A stretch of 64,000 nt of DNA from Viola odorata (lineage: Eukaryota; Streptophyta; Magnoliopsida; Malpighiales; Violaceae). Under the pieces are notes generated by a model. The model did not search any database and was not told the origin of the DNA. It worked only from the letters and a program-made list of their open reading frames with translations. Positions 34,911-45,930 of the stretch are shown one piece after another. The translations under genes were made by a program, and so were the position numbers. How positions within the stretch are numbered: position 1 is the first letter of the stretch; every line of letters begins with the position of its first letter. Location of the stretch: contig OY829541.1 in NCBI GenBank assembly GCA_963691705.1, forward strand, positions 32,004,719 to 32,068,718, written 5' to 3'.

Positions 34911-36043
34911 CTGAATTTCACAACCAATAAGACAGACGAAAAAGGTCAGCTTGTAGACGGGAGCGGTAAGGTAGAGATTATAATCCTGTCGCGGCAGCAG
35001 GGTTATCAGTAGAAATCATTGAACAAGAAACATAAGTGATTTCTATTTCAAGCATAGAAATGGAACCATCATTATGAATCTCAAACGCATTGAACCAACC
35101 AAAAATTGTGCAGCAAAACTAGTGCAGTATTGCAATGCATATGCATGTTCCCATTCATACAATTAAGTTCAGTAGTTATAGCTGCCTTTTGTTCTAGTCA
35201 AGAATAAGACTAAGAAATAGAACTCACAGTGGACTACATGAAAAAAATATCACCATGACCTATGGCAAGCAAATTACAATCCTAACTGCATCTGATCAAT
35301 TTCCAACACTTTTCATGCAATTGGGAGTTGGCAGAATCATGGAAATAGTGCAGCATGATACTTTTGAAGTCTAACTTCAGGGAACAAAAGATAACACTCT
35401 CTTTCTGGCATCAAGATGATCTCGCTTGACTAAACAAGGAAGAGAATTGGATAAATTGTTGCATGTTTGTGAATGGAAAAGAAACAAGGCACCATTGCCA
35501 TGGTCATTAACACAACAGCAGAAATGAGGGAAAAAAACTGGAAAAATACAGCTGAAATGGTTACAAAATCCATTTTCCTACCCTCCACTTTTTAGATGCT
35601 ATGCACATTACATTAAGCAGCAAAATTTGTGATCCCAAACCCTTGTATACGAGTGATATTCCAGCACTAGATCACCATCATATATAACAACTACATGGAT
35701 AGAATTGTTCAAAATTTTATGCTTTTAAAAGAAATACCATAACAACTACATGTAACATGTATATTCCAGCAATGAAATGAACTTCAATTAAATGTCATCC
35801 CATACATTATAAAAAGAAAGAATAAATTCATTCCAAAAAAGAAAAATGTAAAATATCAGCTGGGTCATTTTCCTAATTTATTTCCTTTCCATGTTTTGTA
35901 AAAACAATCATTTAATTTGTGTAACCCAGAAAAAAAATCAGCTAAATGCACTAAACATCACTTCTTTCTAAGCCTTCTCTTACATGGGATTTAAAATTCT
36001 ACAACCTATACATTTTCTATGTCGTTGATTTTTTGAAGAGCAT
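34911..36043. other. Noncoding stretch upstream of the RGP exon
   Basis: It has intron-like composition, T-rich on the minus strand, with no open frame of useful length. It would be the intron preceding the RGP exon. The LTR element inserted at its far end, at 36049. Confidence 0.45.
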
Positions 36044-36048
36044 ATAAC

Positions 36049-36846
36049 TGTTGGAGTCCAGCTCATATTGGCTGAAAGAGAGATTTGTTGTGGGCCTAGC
36101 CCAATTGGGGCTATTTGTTTTAGTTTGATTAGAAAAAGGAAAGATTGGAATATGACTTGGAGTAGCATTGTGTAACCTAATTAATTAGGTTGTCCACTAA
36201 TATAAAAGGTGGGTGGTGGCTAGGTTGTGAAAAAGAGAGAGACAAGAGAGATTGTAAAAGGGATTGTTGTTGAACATCCTGAGAGATTGTGAGAGATTTG
36301 CTGTTGAGCATCCTGTGAGAGAGGAGAGAAAACAGATTTCGCCAAACTCTGTGCAGCTGCGGGAGAATAGTCGCAGTGACTTCGTTCACCGTCGGATCGG
36401 GGTGAAATTTGGACAGCAGGTGCATGACTTCTGGTTCTTCAATCTGAACGGTTGGATCGGTGAGAAGTTGTCTGGTGTGGTAGAAATCCTGTCCCGATTG
36501 AAGCAGTGGAAATCTGGTTTTGGTTCTCTTTTCTCATGTCTCTTGTTTTTCTCGGATTGATTGATTGATTGGATTGTTTGATTGGTACTATTGGTGATAG
36601 TGGTGTATTTCAGATTATTCCTATAGTTGAGATAGGGATTTTGCTTGGTTGTACACATTGATCATCATATAGTGGATTGACTGGCTTGTGCCCGTGGTTT
36701 TTTACCTGTTGAGGTTTTCCACGTTAAAAATCTCTATGTTATTTTCTTGATTGCTTTTGATTGGTTTGATAGCTAGGGGTTATTGATTCTTGGGATAAGA
36801 TTGTTTGCTGCGCAAAATTGATTGTCGATTGGAAATAACCCCAACA
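36049..36846 (+). repeat. 5' LTR of the gag-only element
   Basis: It is 798 bp, starts TGTTGGAGTCCAGC and ends ATAACCCCAACA. A TATA-like aatataaaagg at about 36198 probably marks its promoter. Short frames inside it recur in the other LTR and are not genes. Confidence 0.93.
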
Positions 36847-36874
36847 ACTGGTAGCGGAGCTTAAGGTTTGAAAG

Positions 36875-38236
36875 ATGACCGACAACGCAAAGATTGAGCT
36901 TTTTGATGGACAAAATGATTTCGCAGTGTGGCAGACAACTGTGATGGATTTGTTGACTATGAAGGATCTCGACGTCGCTCTTGGTGATAAGAAGCCAGAA
37001 GGAATGAAAGATGGTGATTGGGCAACTGCCCTGAAAAAGGCGACCAGTCAGATCAGGCTAGCATTAGCTCCATCAATAAAGTATGCTGTGATGGGGAAGC
37101 AGACACCAAAAGGAATGTGGGAGAAGCTAGAAAGTATTTATGCTTCCAAGTCTGTGACAAACAAACTTAGTCTGAAGTTGGACTTGTATTCGTTGAAGAT
37201 GGATGAAGGTATGAGCATCCATAAGCACTTGTCGGATTTCAATCGGATGTTGACGAAAGTGCTTAATACAGGGGAGAAAGTAGAAGATGAGGAGCAAGCG
37301 ATACTTCTTCTTTCTTCATTGCCTATGTCATACAAGTCACTGGTGCAGTCCCTTACAGCAGGGAAGACAAGTTTGAAGAAGGAGGATGTGACGACTTTCC
37401 TAATAGATAATGAGAAGCTGTTAGGAGTGGAGAGCAAGAATAGTGGTGACAGACTGTTAGCTTCAGAAGGGTCATCGAGTGGGCAGGATCATCGTGGTAG
37501 AAACAGAGGAAGAGGTGCTTCTTCCAGCTATGGAAGAAACAGATCCAGTTCAAGACCAATAGCAGACTACAGTGAGAAAGAATACTACTATTGCCACCAG
37601 AAGGGTCACATCAAAGCATACTGTCAGAAGTTGATGACTGATTTGAAAGAACTGCAGAAGAGTAAAGAAAAGATTGGTGATGCTGCAACTATTCAGGATG
37701 ATGATGCTGAATTGTTGGTAGTGCAGAAAAGTGAGGAACAGGTAAGAGATTCCTGGATTTTAGATTCTGCATGTTCTTTTCATATTTGTGCTAACAAAGA
37801 ATTGTTTAGTACATTTGGTGATTGTGATGATAAATCTGTCACATTGGCCAATAACGAAAAACTAGAGGTTGAAGGTATTGGCAATGTGAAGATTAAGATG
37901 CATGATGGATTGGTGAGAACTCTCGTCAATGTGAGATATGTGCTGAAGTTGAAAAGAAATTTAATCTCTCTTGGAAGATTGGATTCTCGCTGGTATAGAT
38001 ACACAGCGAGAGACAGATTGATGAGGGTAAGCAAAGGAGCAGCTGTAATCATAAAGGGGGAGCTTGCTTCCAACAATGTTTACCGATTGATTGGAACCGC
38101 GGTTAAGAGTAAAGTACAAGGTACTTACAAAAGATTGAATGATTGTGATGGCCAGGTAGAGTTACCTAGGAGAAGAGTTAGCTTTGCGGTGTTGACCGGT
38201 GAGAAAGCGAACTTGACTCCTACTCAGATTGCATGA
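36875..38236 (+). CDS. Gag-protease polyprotein, 453 aa, pol deleted
   Basis: The start codon lies 15 bases after the primer-binding site. Residues 1-190 form a Copia gag domain (LFDGQNDFAVW, then LTMKDLDVAL). An Arg/Gly/Ser-rich stretch (200-228) leads to a zinc knuckle, YYYCHQKGHIKAYC (237-250), whose first Cys is replaced by Tyr. The protease motif reads WILDSACSFHI (D297), so the catalytic Asp is kept but the usual DSG is DSA. A partial gag-pre-integrase segment ends near residue 410. A tail of about 40 residues (GTYKRLNDCDGQVELPRR) follows and stops 25 bp before the polypurine tract. The frame is uninterrupted, which suggests recent selection or a young copy. Confidence 0.9.
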   Translation: MTDNAKIELFDGQNDFAVWQTTVMDLLTMKDLDVALGDKKPEGMKDGDWATALKKATSQIRLALAPSIKYAVMGKQTPKGMWEKLESIYASKSVTNKLSLKLDLYSLKMDEGMSIHKHLSDFNRMLTKVLNTGEKVEDEEQAILLLSSLPMSYKSLVQSLTAGKTSLKKEDVTTFLIDNEKLLGVESKNSGDRLLASEGSSSGQDHRGRNRGRGASSSYGRNRSSSRPIADYSEKEYYYCHQKGHIKAYCQKLMTDLKELQKSKEKIGDAATIQDDDAELLVVQKSEEQVRDSWILDSACSFHICANKELFSTFGDCDDKSVTLANNEKLEVEGIGNVKIKMHDGLVRTLVNVRYVLKLKRNLISLGRLDSRWYRYTARDRLMRVSKGAAVIIKGELASNNVYRLIGTAVKSKVQGTYKRLNDCDGQVELPRRRVSFAVLTGEKANLTPTQIA

Positions 38237-38277
38237 AGATTGATGATTCCCCCATGATATGAGCTGGAGGGGGAGAA

Positions 38278-39744
38278 TGTTGGAGTCCAGCTCATATTGG
38301 CTGAAAGAGAGATTTGTTGTGGGCCTAGCCCAATTGGGGCTATTTGTTTTAGTTTGATTAGAAAAAGGAAAGATTGGAGTATGACTTGGAGTAGGATTGT
38401 GTAACCTAATTAATTAGGTTGTCCACTAATATAAAAGGTGGGTGGTGGCTAGGTTGTGAAAAAGAGAGAGACAAGAGAGATTGTAAAAGGGATAGTTGTT
38501 GAACATCCTGAGAGATTGTGAGAGGTTTGCTGTTGAGCATCCTGTGAGAGAGGAGAGAAAACAGATTTCGCCAAACTCTGTGCAGCTGCGGAAGAATCGT
38601 CGCAGTGACTTCGTTCACCGTCGGATCGGGGTGAAATTTGGACAGCAGGTGCATGACTTCTGGTTCTTCAATCTGAACGGTTGGATCGGTGAGAAGTTGT
38701 CTGGTGTGATAGAAATCCTGTCCCGATTGAAGCAGTGGAAATCTGATTTTGGTTCTCTTTTCTCATGTCTCTTGTTTTTCTCGGATTGATTGATTGATTG
38801 GATTGTTTGATTGGTACTATTGGTGATAGTGGTGTATTTCAGATTATTCCTATAGTTGAGATAGGAATTTTGCTTGGTTGTACACATTGATCATCATATA
38901 CAGTAGAAACTCTATAAAATAATACACTTGGGACGACCAAAATTTATTAATTAAAAGAGTTATTAATTAATCGATAAATTAATAATTATTAATTTATATA
39001 TTAATTAATATTTTATTAATTTATAGTAAAATACTTAGTTTACAAACACCTTTCAAGCTTCCACTTACTGTAATTATTGTATACAATGCATGTACTGTAT
39101 ATCAAATGAAGGGCCCAATTTGAAAGAAACCTTCAATCTCCCACCTTATTATGCTTCTTGTGTTCAATGTATCACTTTATGGACATTAAAAATATTTTCT
39201 ATATAAACAAGATCAAAATACTGTAGGTTAACACAAACAAATCATACACACAACATGGCTTCCCATCTTAAAGGTGTGAAAAAAACAACAATGACAGATG
39301 AGATTCGAAGAGCATTATGCAAGCACAACAAGGATAATCCAAGTCTCACTCAAAAGCTATATATAAATCATTCATGTAATATGCTATATATAAGGAATTA
39401 TTAATTTATATTTTATATGGGGTCTAAAGAAATTATCAAAAATGTATTATCTTATAATTTTAGCGAATTATTAATTTAGCACCCTATCCCCGAGTCGGGA
39501 CCGGCCAAAAATATTATCTTAGAGAGTTTATTAAATAATCGAGTATTAATTTATCGAGTTTCTACTGTAGTGGATTGACTGACTTGTGCCCGTGGTTTTT
39601 TACCTGTTGAGGTTTTCCACGTTAAAAATCTCTGTGTTATTTTCTTGATTGCTTTTGATTGGTTTGATAGCTAGGGGTTATTGATTCTTGGGATAAGATT
39701 GTTTGCTGCGCAAAATTGATTGTCGATTGGAAATAACCCCAACA
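38278..39744 (+). repeat. 3' LTR of the gag-only element, split by a pogo-like insertion
   Basis: It carries the same termini as the 5' LTR. Matching sequence stops at catcatata (38892-38900) and resumes at tagtggattgac (39568). The intervening 667 bp are a DNA transposon. Confidence 0.92.
38901..39567. mobile_element. Pogo-like (Emigrant/Lemi1 type) element, 667 bp
   Basis: The ends are CAGTAGAAACTCTATAAA and its inverse (tttatcgagtttctactg), with TA duplicated on both sides. The empty site is visible in the 5' LTR (catcatatagtgg). From ATG at 39255 it reads MASHLKGVKKTTMTDEIRRA and LCKHNKDNP. This looks like the N-terminal helix-turn-helix of pogo/CENP-B-type transposases, so the element is probably a deletion derivative of an autonomous copy. 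The catalytic domain is absent. Confidence 0.85.
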
Positions 39745-39812
39745 ATAACAACACTGCTATAATCACACTACGAAACTAAAACTAGAAGACGAGAAGAAAG
39801 ACAGAGACATAC

Positions 39813-39878
39813 CAGTAACCGGAATTGATGAGAGACAAGGAGGAGAGAGTCGTTGCTGCTGCTGTTGATGGCAGAAAC
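39813..39878 (-). other. Candidate 66-bp exon upstream of the RGP exon
   Basis: On the minus strand ttttgtgcag precedes 39878, and 39813 is followed by gtatgtctctg. These make a well-formed acceptor and donor around 66 bp (22 open codons). Upstream to about 40240 lies pyrimidine-rich sequence with agggttttgc and tctctccctctc, typical of plant 5' leaders. The 66 bp could splice in phase to the RGP exon at 34910, with the gag-only element in the intron. This is inference only. Confidence 0.35.
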
Positions 39879-41659
39879 CTGCACAAAACACAAAATGACA
39901 TCTCATGACTTTTTATCATAAGCAGTGTAGAGTGAAATTGAAAGAACCCATGTTACGAAATTGCAATTGGAAGAGAGGGAGAGAAGCAAAACCCTTCCTG
40001 GTGCTATAGAGGGAGAGAGAGTAGAGAAGAGAGGCCAAAGGAGTAGATGGTAGCAGATCCGAAGTTCTTCGTTTACCTTTAAACCGAAACACCCTAATTT
40101 TGCAGAAAAATTGTCAGATTTGGTAAAAATTGAGGTTGAATGAAAGAAAAAACAATGTTTATTATTAATTGATGAAAGCATAAAAAAATTAAAAGAAGAA
40201 GGATACTCGAACAATGTTATTTGTTGCTGGGAGGATTTGAGAGAAGATGAATGAGGTGGTGTTTGAGGAAAATGAAGCTTGCCTGAGGAGATGAAGGAAA
40301 ATGAAGCTTGCGTGAGGAGATGAGTGTTTTATTCCCACCTTTTATTAGCTGGTAAATGTGTAAATAAATAGAACTTGGGTTAAAAAATTTGTCCAAATAT
40401 TTCAAAGGATCAGCTTCCCGCAAAATGTAAAATGCTTGATTCTCAGAAAGGCTGAAATTGGGCCAGTGAAAAAAAGAGAAAAAATGGGGTTCTCAGAACT
40501 TGGCTTCTCAAGAAGCCCACCAGTGTTGATGTTTGCCAAACACCAAATGTTAGCTTTTCTATATAGAAACCAGTTTTTTGGTATAGAACCTGAATACCAA
40601 AGGGCACCTAATAAGTGGTACAATTGAGTATTTCAAAATAATTGCTTCCCCTAAGACCTGAACTCAAGACTTTCAGGAAAGCCAGTCCGTTAGTAGTTGA
40701 GCCTTGTTTAAGGCCTAAATGAACAGAAATCTCTCATCCAATTCGACCAAGCCGCCTCGTAGAATCACAACATAATTAGGGCTGCCTCATAGAACCCATC
40801 TCACACTATTCACTTTACACAGATTTTGAAAGGAAACAATTTTTGAACACCAGAAAAAGTGGATTCTTGTTTTAGAAAACCAGAAACAGAAACTGATACC
40901 AAACATACCACCTAGTTAACTGGTTCAACCATTTACCATTTGGACCAGCCAATCTAATCTCCTTGTAGTAATAACCATGCACAACTGTATTTTCACTATG
41001 CTGAAAAACAAACAATGTGTAATACATTATTCTCTCCTGAATCAATTCACCCTTCCATCAAAATGGTAGACAACCACGTGTTTACGATGTCAGGTTACCC
41101 ACTTCCAAACAATGATCACGGGGGCCAGAACTGCGTTTCCACACCAGAATCATATCAGAATCATGGGAACATAACATGAATTTTGAAAGATGACTCATCT
41201 CTAACGAACACCACTTTCTTCAAAACAACCATAAAAAATGAAGCAACACATGATGGCACAAATGGTTCAAGAACAACCACAAAAATGAAGGAAAAGTGAA
41301 GTATCAACTTCAAAATGTCAAGAATGTTTCTGCTCACTACATCCCCACTGAAATGAGTATTCATGATTGAATGAAGGTCAATTCCTAAACAAATTAAGGA
41401 ACTGACCAATAAAATGCTTTTAGCCCTCCTTATCATAACAAATCACCTACAAATCAATAGGATTCCTCTCCTCTACACTACTATTACAACCATTTTGTAG
41501 AAAATACTTACCTGTTGCAAATCACATTATGCCACATCAGGGTACATGGGCAACCATCACTCGTGGCATATGATTGCATTAGAACGAACCAGGCAAACCA
41601 ATTTGATATGCTTGAGATGTCTGTAGTCACTCACATCAATCACATTACCTTTCAAAAGT
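39879..41659. other. Intergenic region with small duplications and a SINE-like segment
   Basis: A unit of about 35 bp (ggaaaatgaagcttgcstga...) is duplicated at 40265-40325. On the minus strand at about 40725-40645, aaggctcaactactaacgg and cttgagttcaggtctta resemble the A and B boxes of a plant SINE. No target duplication was found. No gene is supported. The 91-codon minus frame at 41436-41161 has a hydrophobic stretch but no family. Confidence 0.4.
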
Positions 41660-42619
41660 TTATAGACTTCTACCACCTCTCCTATACCTCTGCCGCTGCC
41701 TCCGCCGACTACTCAATGCTATCCTCTGGAGACCACGTCCCAATGCTGCAGAACCAGTAGGGACAAACCGGGGGATCCCGTAATTATCTCCGTCCAGTAG
41801 GTCATATTCAAGGCGATTATTGCGATAACGGATACCATTGCTAAATCCCAGATCGAATGGCTCAAAAGGAAGGTATCCATCATCCAAAGAGTCATCAGAA
41901 GTATAATCATCATAATCACGAGAACCTGGTTCGATGACATAATCACCCACCACCATCGCTCCTGGTGTTGATGAAATAATGGTGCTGATTACATCACTTC
42001 TCTCTCTTTCACGTTCAAGCTTATTCCATTTTTCTTCAAGTACAGGGTCCACGGCTCGTGGCCGTGCCAGAGGGTGCTCTGCTCTAACATGCTTCCGCAA
42101 CTGTTTATAAGATCCAACAAATGAACAGTCATCCTCCATGCAGGTTCTTTTCTTGGCATTGAAGTACTTCCTTGCTGTTTCCGCCACTGTCCAACCCTTC
42201 ACCTGTCCTCGACAGAGTGGGCATAAAAGCTCTGGAACTTCTATCTTCTCACTTGCCTGCTCCAAGCCAGAACTGAAAGATACATTCCCAGATAAGTTGT
42301 CTCTTTCAATTGAGGTTACCTTAGTATAAGCTTTCTTGTATTGGTCAAGACAATTGGAAAAGCGACGACTAGTGGAACACATGTAGGGACGGCAGCCCTT
42401 TTTATAAGATGAACAAAGGAGGAGGACAGCATTATGAGGATACTCCAGACAAACCGAACAGGTTGCACGATCCCAATCTTCCTTCTCTGAAGGTTTAAAA
42501 TGCTTCTTCTTTGACTTCAAATCCTTAGAACACTTCCTAGAGCATGATGGTAGTGTAGAACGTGCCACTTTGTTATGCTGAGAAACCGCCTTGCATCTTA
42601 CCATATTAACTTTTGTCAT
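41660..42619 (-). CDS. DUF1644 family zinc-binding protein, 319 aa
   Basis: The coding region is a single exon starting at ATG 42619, just inside an exon opened by an AG acceptor at 42634-42633. The sequence has the family's Cys/His-rich regions: CSVCLEYPHNAVLLLC (residues about 54-69), CPLCRGQVKGW, and CMEDDCSF followed by LRKHVRAEHP. A Glu/Arg-rich segment and an Arg-rich C-terminus (RRRQRQRYRRGG) follow. Plant DUF1644 proteins are usually 200-400 aa and are linked to stress and ABA responses in some species, but the molecular role is not established. No break is visible. The in-frame TTG six bases upstream is not a likely start. Confidence 0.9.
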   Translation of the reverse strand: MTKVNMVRCKAVSQHNKVARSTLPSCSRKCSKDLKSKKKHFKPSEKEDWDRATCSVCLEYPHNAVLLLCSSYKKGCRPYMCSTSRRFSNCLDQYKKAYTKVTSIERDNLSGNVSFSSGLEQASEKIEVPELLCPLCRGQVKGWTVAETARKYFNAKKRTCMEDDCSFVGSYKQLRKHVRAEHPLARPRAVDPVLEEKWNKLERERERSDVISTIISSTPGAMVVGDYVIEPGSRDYDDYTSDDSLDDGYLPFEPFDLGFSNGIRYRNNRLEYDLLDGDNYGIPRFVPTGSAALGRGLQRIALSSRRRQRQRYRRGGRSL

Positions 42620-42632
42620 CCACAAAATAAGC

Positions 42633-44800
42633 CTGAAATGAGAGAATTAATGTAAAGTTATCTGCAAAATACAAACATACCTTAAAATCATGTGAAAGAA
42701 AGCTCACAATAGCTTCTTATATCATATTCAACAAGTCAAAAATGTAGGCCCATCAATGGCATTCAACAGTTGGTTTATCAAAAGCTTATGGGCATTTTGC
42801 GACCCCAACAAAATAGTAATTCGCAGCCTTGCCACTGGCTACGGCAAGGCAGGTGAATACATCTAAATTTAGAATGACAAGTGCCGAGCCTAATATTGAA
42901 GCAATGCAAAACAGAACATTTTTCTTTTCTAAGCTTTTCTGTGAAAAACGTTATAATTGTGTGTGTGAAAAACGTTATATATAGCGCTTCACAAGGTATT
43001 TTAACCAAAGAGTGAGTGTCTGTAAACAGATAAACACATGTTACTAGAACTCTATAAGAAAAACAAAACAAAAGACTATTTCAAAGTGTATATGTTCTTC
43101 AATTGAACCTGCTGCCAAGAACTTCCTAGAAAACCCACAAAATATCCAAGGACCGAAAACCCTGTGTTTTTTTGTGTAACCAAAAGAAATTTTTGTAAGA
43201 AAAAAAAAATATGAATACTTTCAATTGAAGAAAAAAGTATTAAGAATACTTTCATGAATTGCAAAATGTTTGACACAACAAGATTCTGTGTTTAAAAGAT
43301 AAAAAGAATCAGCTGGAGCGCTAAGCTGGAATCTGTACAAACAGCAGGAGCAACAATAAATTCAGAAAAAGCATGCCATGAAATAACTACAAGAGATCTG
43401 TGCAAAGCGAAAAATCATTAATCGTTGTACTAACATTTCTAATCCAGCAAACAACATGAGATTCACATTTATTGCTGAGAATTGAAAGCGTGTGTTCATA
43501 TTGTGAAATAGGCCTTCAAAGGTCTGTCATTATTCCCTTTCTGTCCTTTGTATGTTCTAAATGATGACACCTACCCAAACCCTTCCCATGGCATCTGTTT
43601 ACAGGAAGGCACCTGATCATATTCTACCAACAAGACTCTGAAGGTCAAACCTCTTTTGTGAGGTTCTGCCAATGCTCCAATAAAATAAATGGCTGTTTTG
43701 TTTAACATGCATGGATCACCATTTTCCTGCCAGGAAACTACTCCAAGAAACACTTGGAAGAGTGCAGAAAGCAAAATTCAAAACATTTCAAGCATTACAG
43801 AAATTAATAACACTTGAAAAGAACGACTACTAATAAATTATGAGTTACACTTGTAAATAAATTCACAAAACCACAAGCAAATTGTCAATGCCAGTATTAT
43901 AAAGCTCAAAAGTTACAACAACCAAAATAGATAAACTGTTTCTCCTCAGGAGACTGTTCACTATAGCAAGGCCTATAAGTGTCACAATACCCAAAAGGTT
44001 GCAAAAAATATAAATGACATGGGTAATATTACAGGCCAATTAAAGTAAACTAAATGAAAGTAGAAAAGGCAGAAAGTAAAGCACAACTCTCTGATTCATA
44101 CATGCAGTGATATATATAACATACATACATACATATTCTTGATTCTGAAAATTCTAGGACTACTATTGGATGAAAGCAGTAGAACATAAATGAAAACAGA
44201 CAACCAAAACTAAGCCTGAACCCTAATTCGCCAATTCTGGGATGATGCACTACTGCAACATGGGATGCATCAGTTCTGTTAAATAGATAAAACATACGTT
44301 AAATTCGAGATCATTGTTTCAAGTATTAGAATCTTCAATCGCCATCAACTATTATTTCCAGTACTCACTCCAAATTTCGGATCGTCCGAAGTCAACAGAT
44401 TATTTTGTGATTAAAGGGTTTGTTGTAAAATTTACCCATTCCTATTCATGAATTAGAAATGGCCTTTCGTGAAAGCGAGGGAAAAAAAAAAGGAAATTTC
44501 AGACTAACATACGCGCACACAATAAAGGGTTAAAAATCGAATCAAATGGAAAAGAAATTGAAACACGGTCAGACAATTGATGATGCGACAAGATAAGAAA
44601 GCAAACAATAAAACCCTAAAAATGAAAGATTGGAAAGAAAGTGATGGGAAAGGTTACCTTAGGCGGGAGAGGGGAGAGGGAATGAATTATTAATTAAAGA
44701 AGGAAAAGGAGGAGAATTTGTATCGTTCCGTGGAAGAGGGTGGCGGAGAAATAGCACCCGATTTTCGGCGTTAGGGAGGTGGAGGTGGTGGTGGCGAGTG
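42633..44800 (-). other. 5' UTR intron and first exon of the DUF1644 gene
   Basis: A noncoding exon is inferred at about 44800-44659, pyrimidine-rich on the minus strand and ending ctcccgcctaag before gtaacctttccc. The acceptor ctcatttcag lies at 42634. The roughly 2-kb sequence between has no credible coding frame. Long first introns in the leader are common in plant regulatory genes. Confidence 0.55.
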
Positions 44801-45930
44801 GTGGGTGCAGTTTGGGATGAGGGATATGGAGGGTGCGTGTGGGAGTGAAAAGAGGGAAACGTGTTTCATTTCTTTCATTTTATTTTTATATGTAAATCTT
44901 CACTCTCAATGGTGCGAAGGATCCTTTTCTCATTTTAACGCCACGGTGACGACACTAATATCAATCAAAAATCTTTTCTTTAGATTTTTTAATATATATA
45001 TTTATTTTCTTACTATTTACTTAAAGATATGAAACTATTTTATTTCTTTGTTTTTAATTTAATTTTGGCGTTAAAATTTTTAAAAATAATTACAATAATT
45101 TGTTAAATTATGAAATATATATAAATTTATACCCTAACAATTGATTCAAACGCAGTTGGGATGCAAACGCAGTTGGGATGCAACGCATTGAAATTCCAAC
45201 TCTACAGAAAACGAACCAATGCATTGCAACCGTTGCAACCCCTATCAACCAATGCTTTTCAGTTCGTAAGAATTGCAATGCATTGGTTCAAAAAACTATA
45301 GATTGCACAAGACGCAACAGTTGCAACTCCTATCCATCTCCTATCTAATTTTAAATAACCAATGCATTACCCAAAACTACCAATGAGATCAACGATGCAA
45401 AACAGAACCACCAATGCATATAACAGAAAGCCAGACTAAAACATAAACACTCAACACACAGACTTAACAGGCCAATACTCTCAATGGTTCACTCATAAAC
45501 ACTCTTACACAGCCGAAACAGGACAATACTCATAATGCAGTACTCACTTACATTAACACTCAATCAAAGCAGCATAATTTATAAGTGGACTTAAGTAGCC
45601 AAAATGCAATACCCCATAATATGTGAGTAGTATTTGTAAGACAGAGCAAACTCTGCTTGCCTAATGACTGTTAGTAATGTGACATTAACCACCAATACTA
45701 ACAGTTGCAAACAGATGCTACTTTCAAAAAATTACAATGAGTCCTACGAAAATATCTTCAATCCTAAGTCAAATTACTAGAGTTACCACCTAAAGTAACA
45801 TACTACGTATCTAAATATGTCCAATAACTAACCCAAAAAAGTTGCCATCCATCGAATAAAGCAATCTTCCACCCAATTTTCTGCATAACAATTACAAGAA
45901 AATGTCAATATACATTCAACATTACATTTA
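44801..45930. other. Intergenic stretch with an inverted-repeat MITE-like core
   Basis: gaaccaatgcattgcaa (45213-45229) and ttgcaatgcattggttc (45273-45289) form a perfect 17-bp inverted repeat with a 43-bp loop. The 17-bp unit caaacgcagttgggatg is tandemly duplicated at 45147 and 45164. Together they suggest a small folded element. No gene is visible. Confidence 0.45.

Larger units (their letters stand above)
36049..39744 (+). mobile_element. Copia-derived gag-protease-only LTR retrotransposon
   Basis: The 5' LTR is 36049-36846 (798 bp, TGTTGGAGTCC to CCCCAACA). The 3' LTR is 38278-39744, lengthened by a 667-bp insertion plus its TA duplication. A 5-bp target duplication ATAAC flanks the element (36044-36048 and 39745-39749). 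A variant primer-binding site tggtagcggagc lies at 36849-36860, and a polypurine tract (gagctggagggggagaa) at 38261-38277. Between them is one ORF for gag and part of protease, with no integrase, reverse transcriptase or RNase H. This matches the TR-GAG class of non-autonomous plant elements, which move with enzymes from intact relatives. The LTRs differ at only a handful of positions. Confidence 0.92.
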
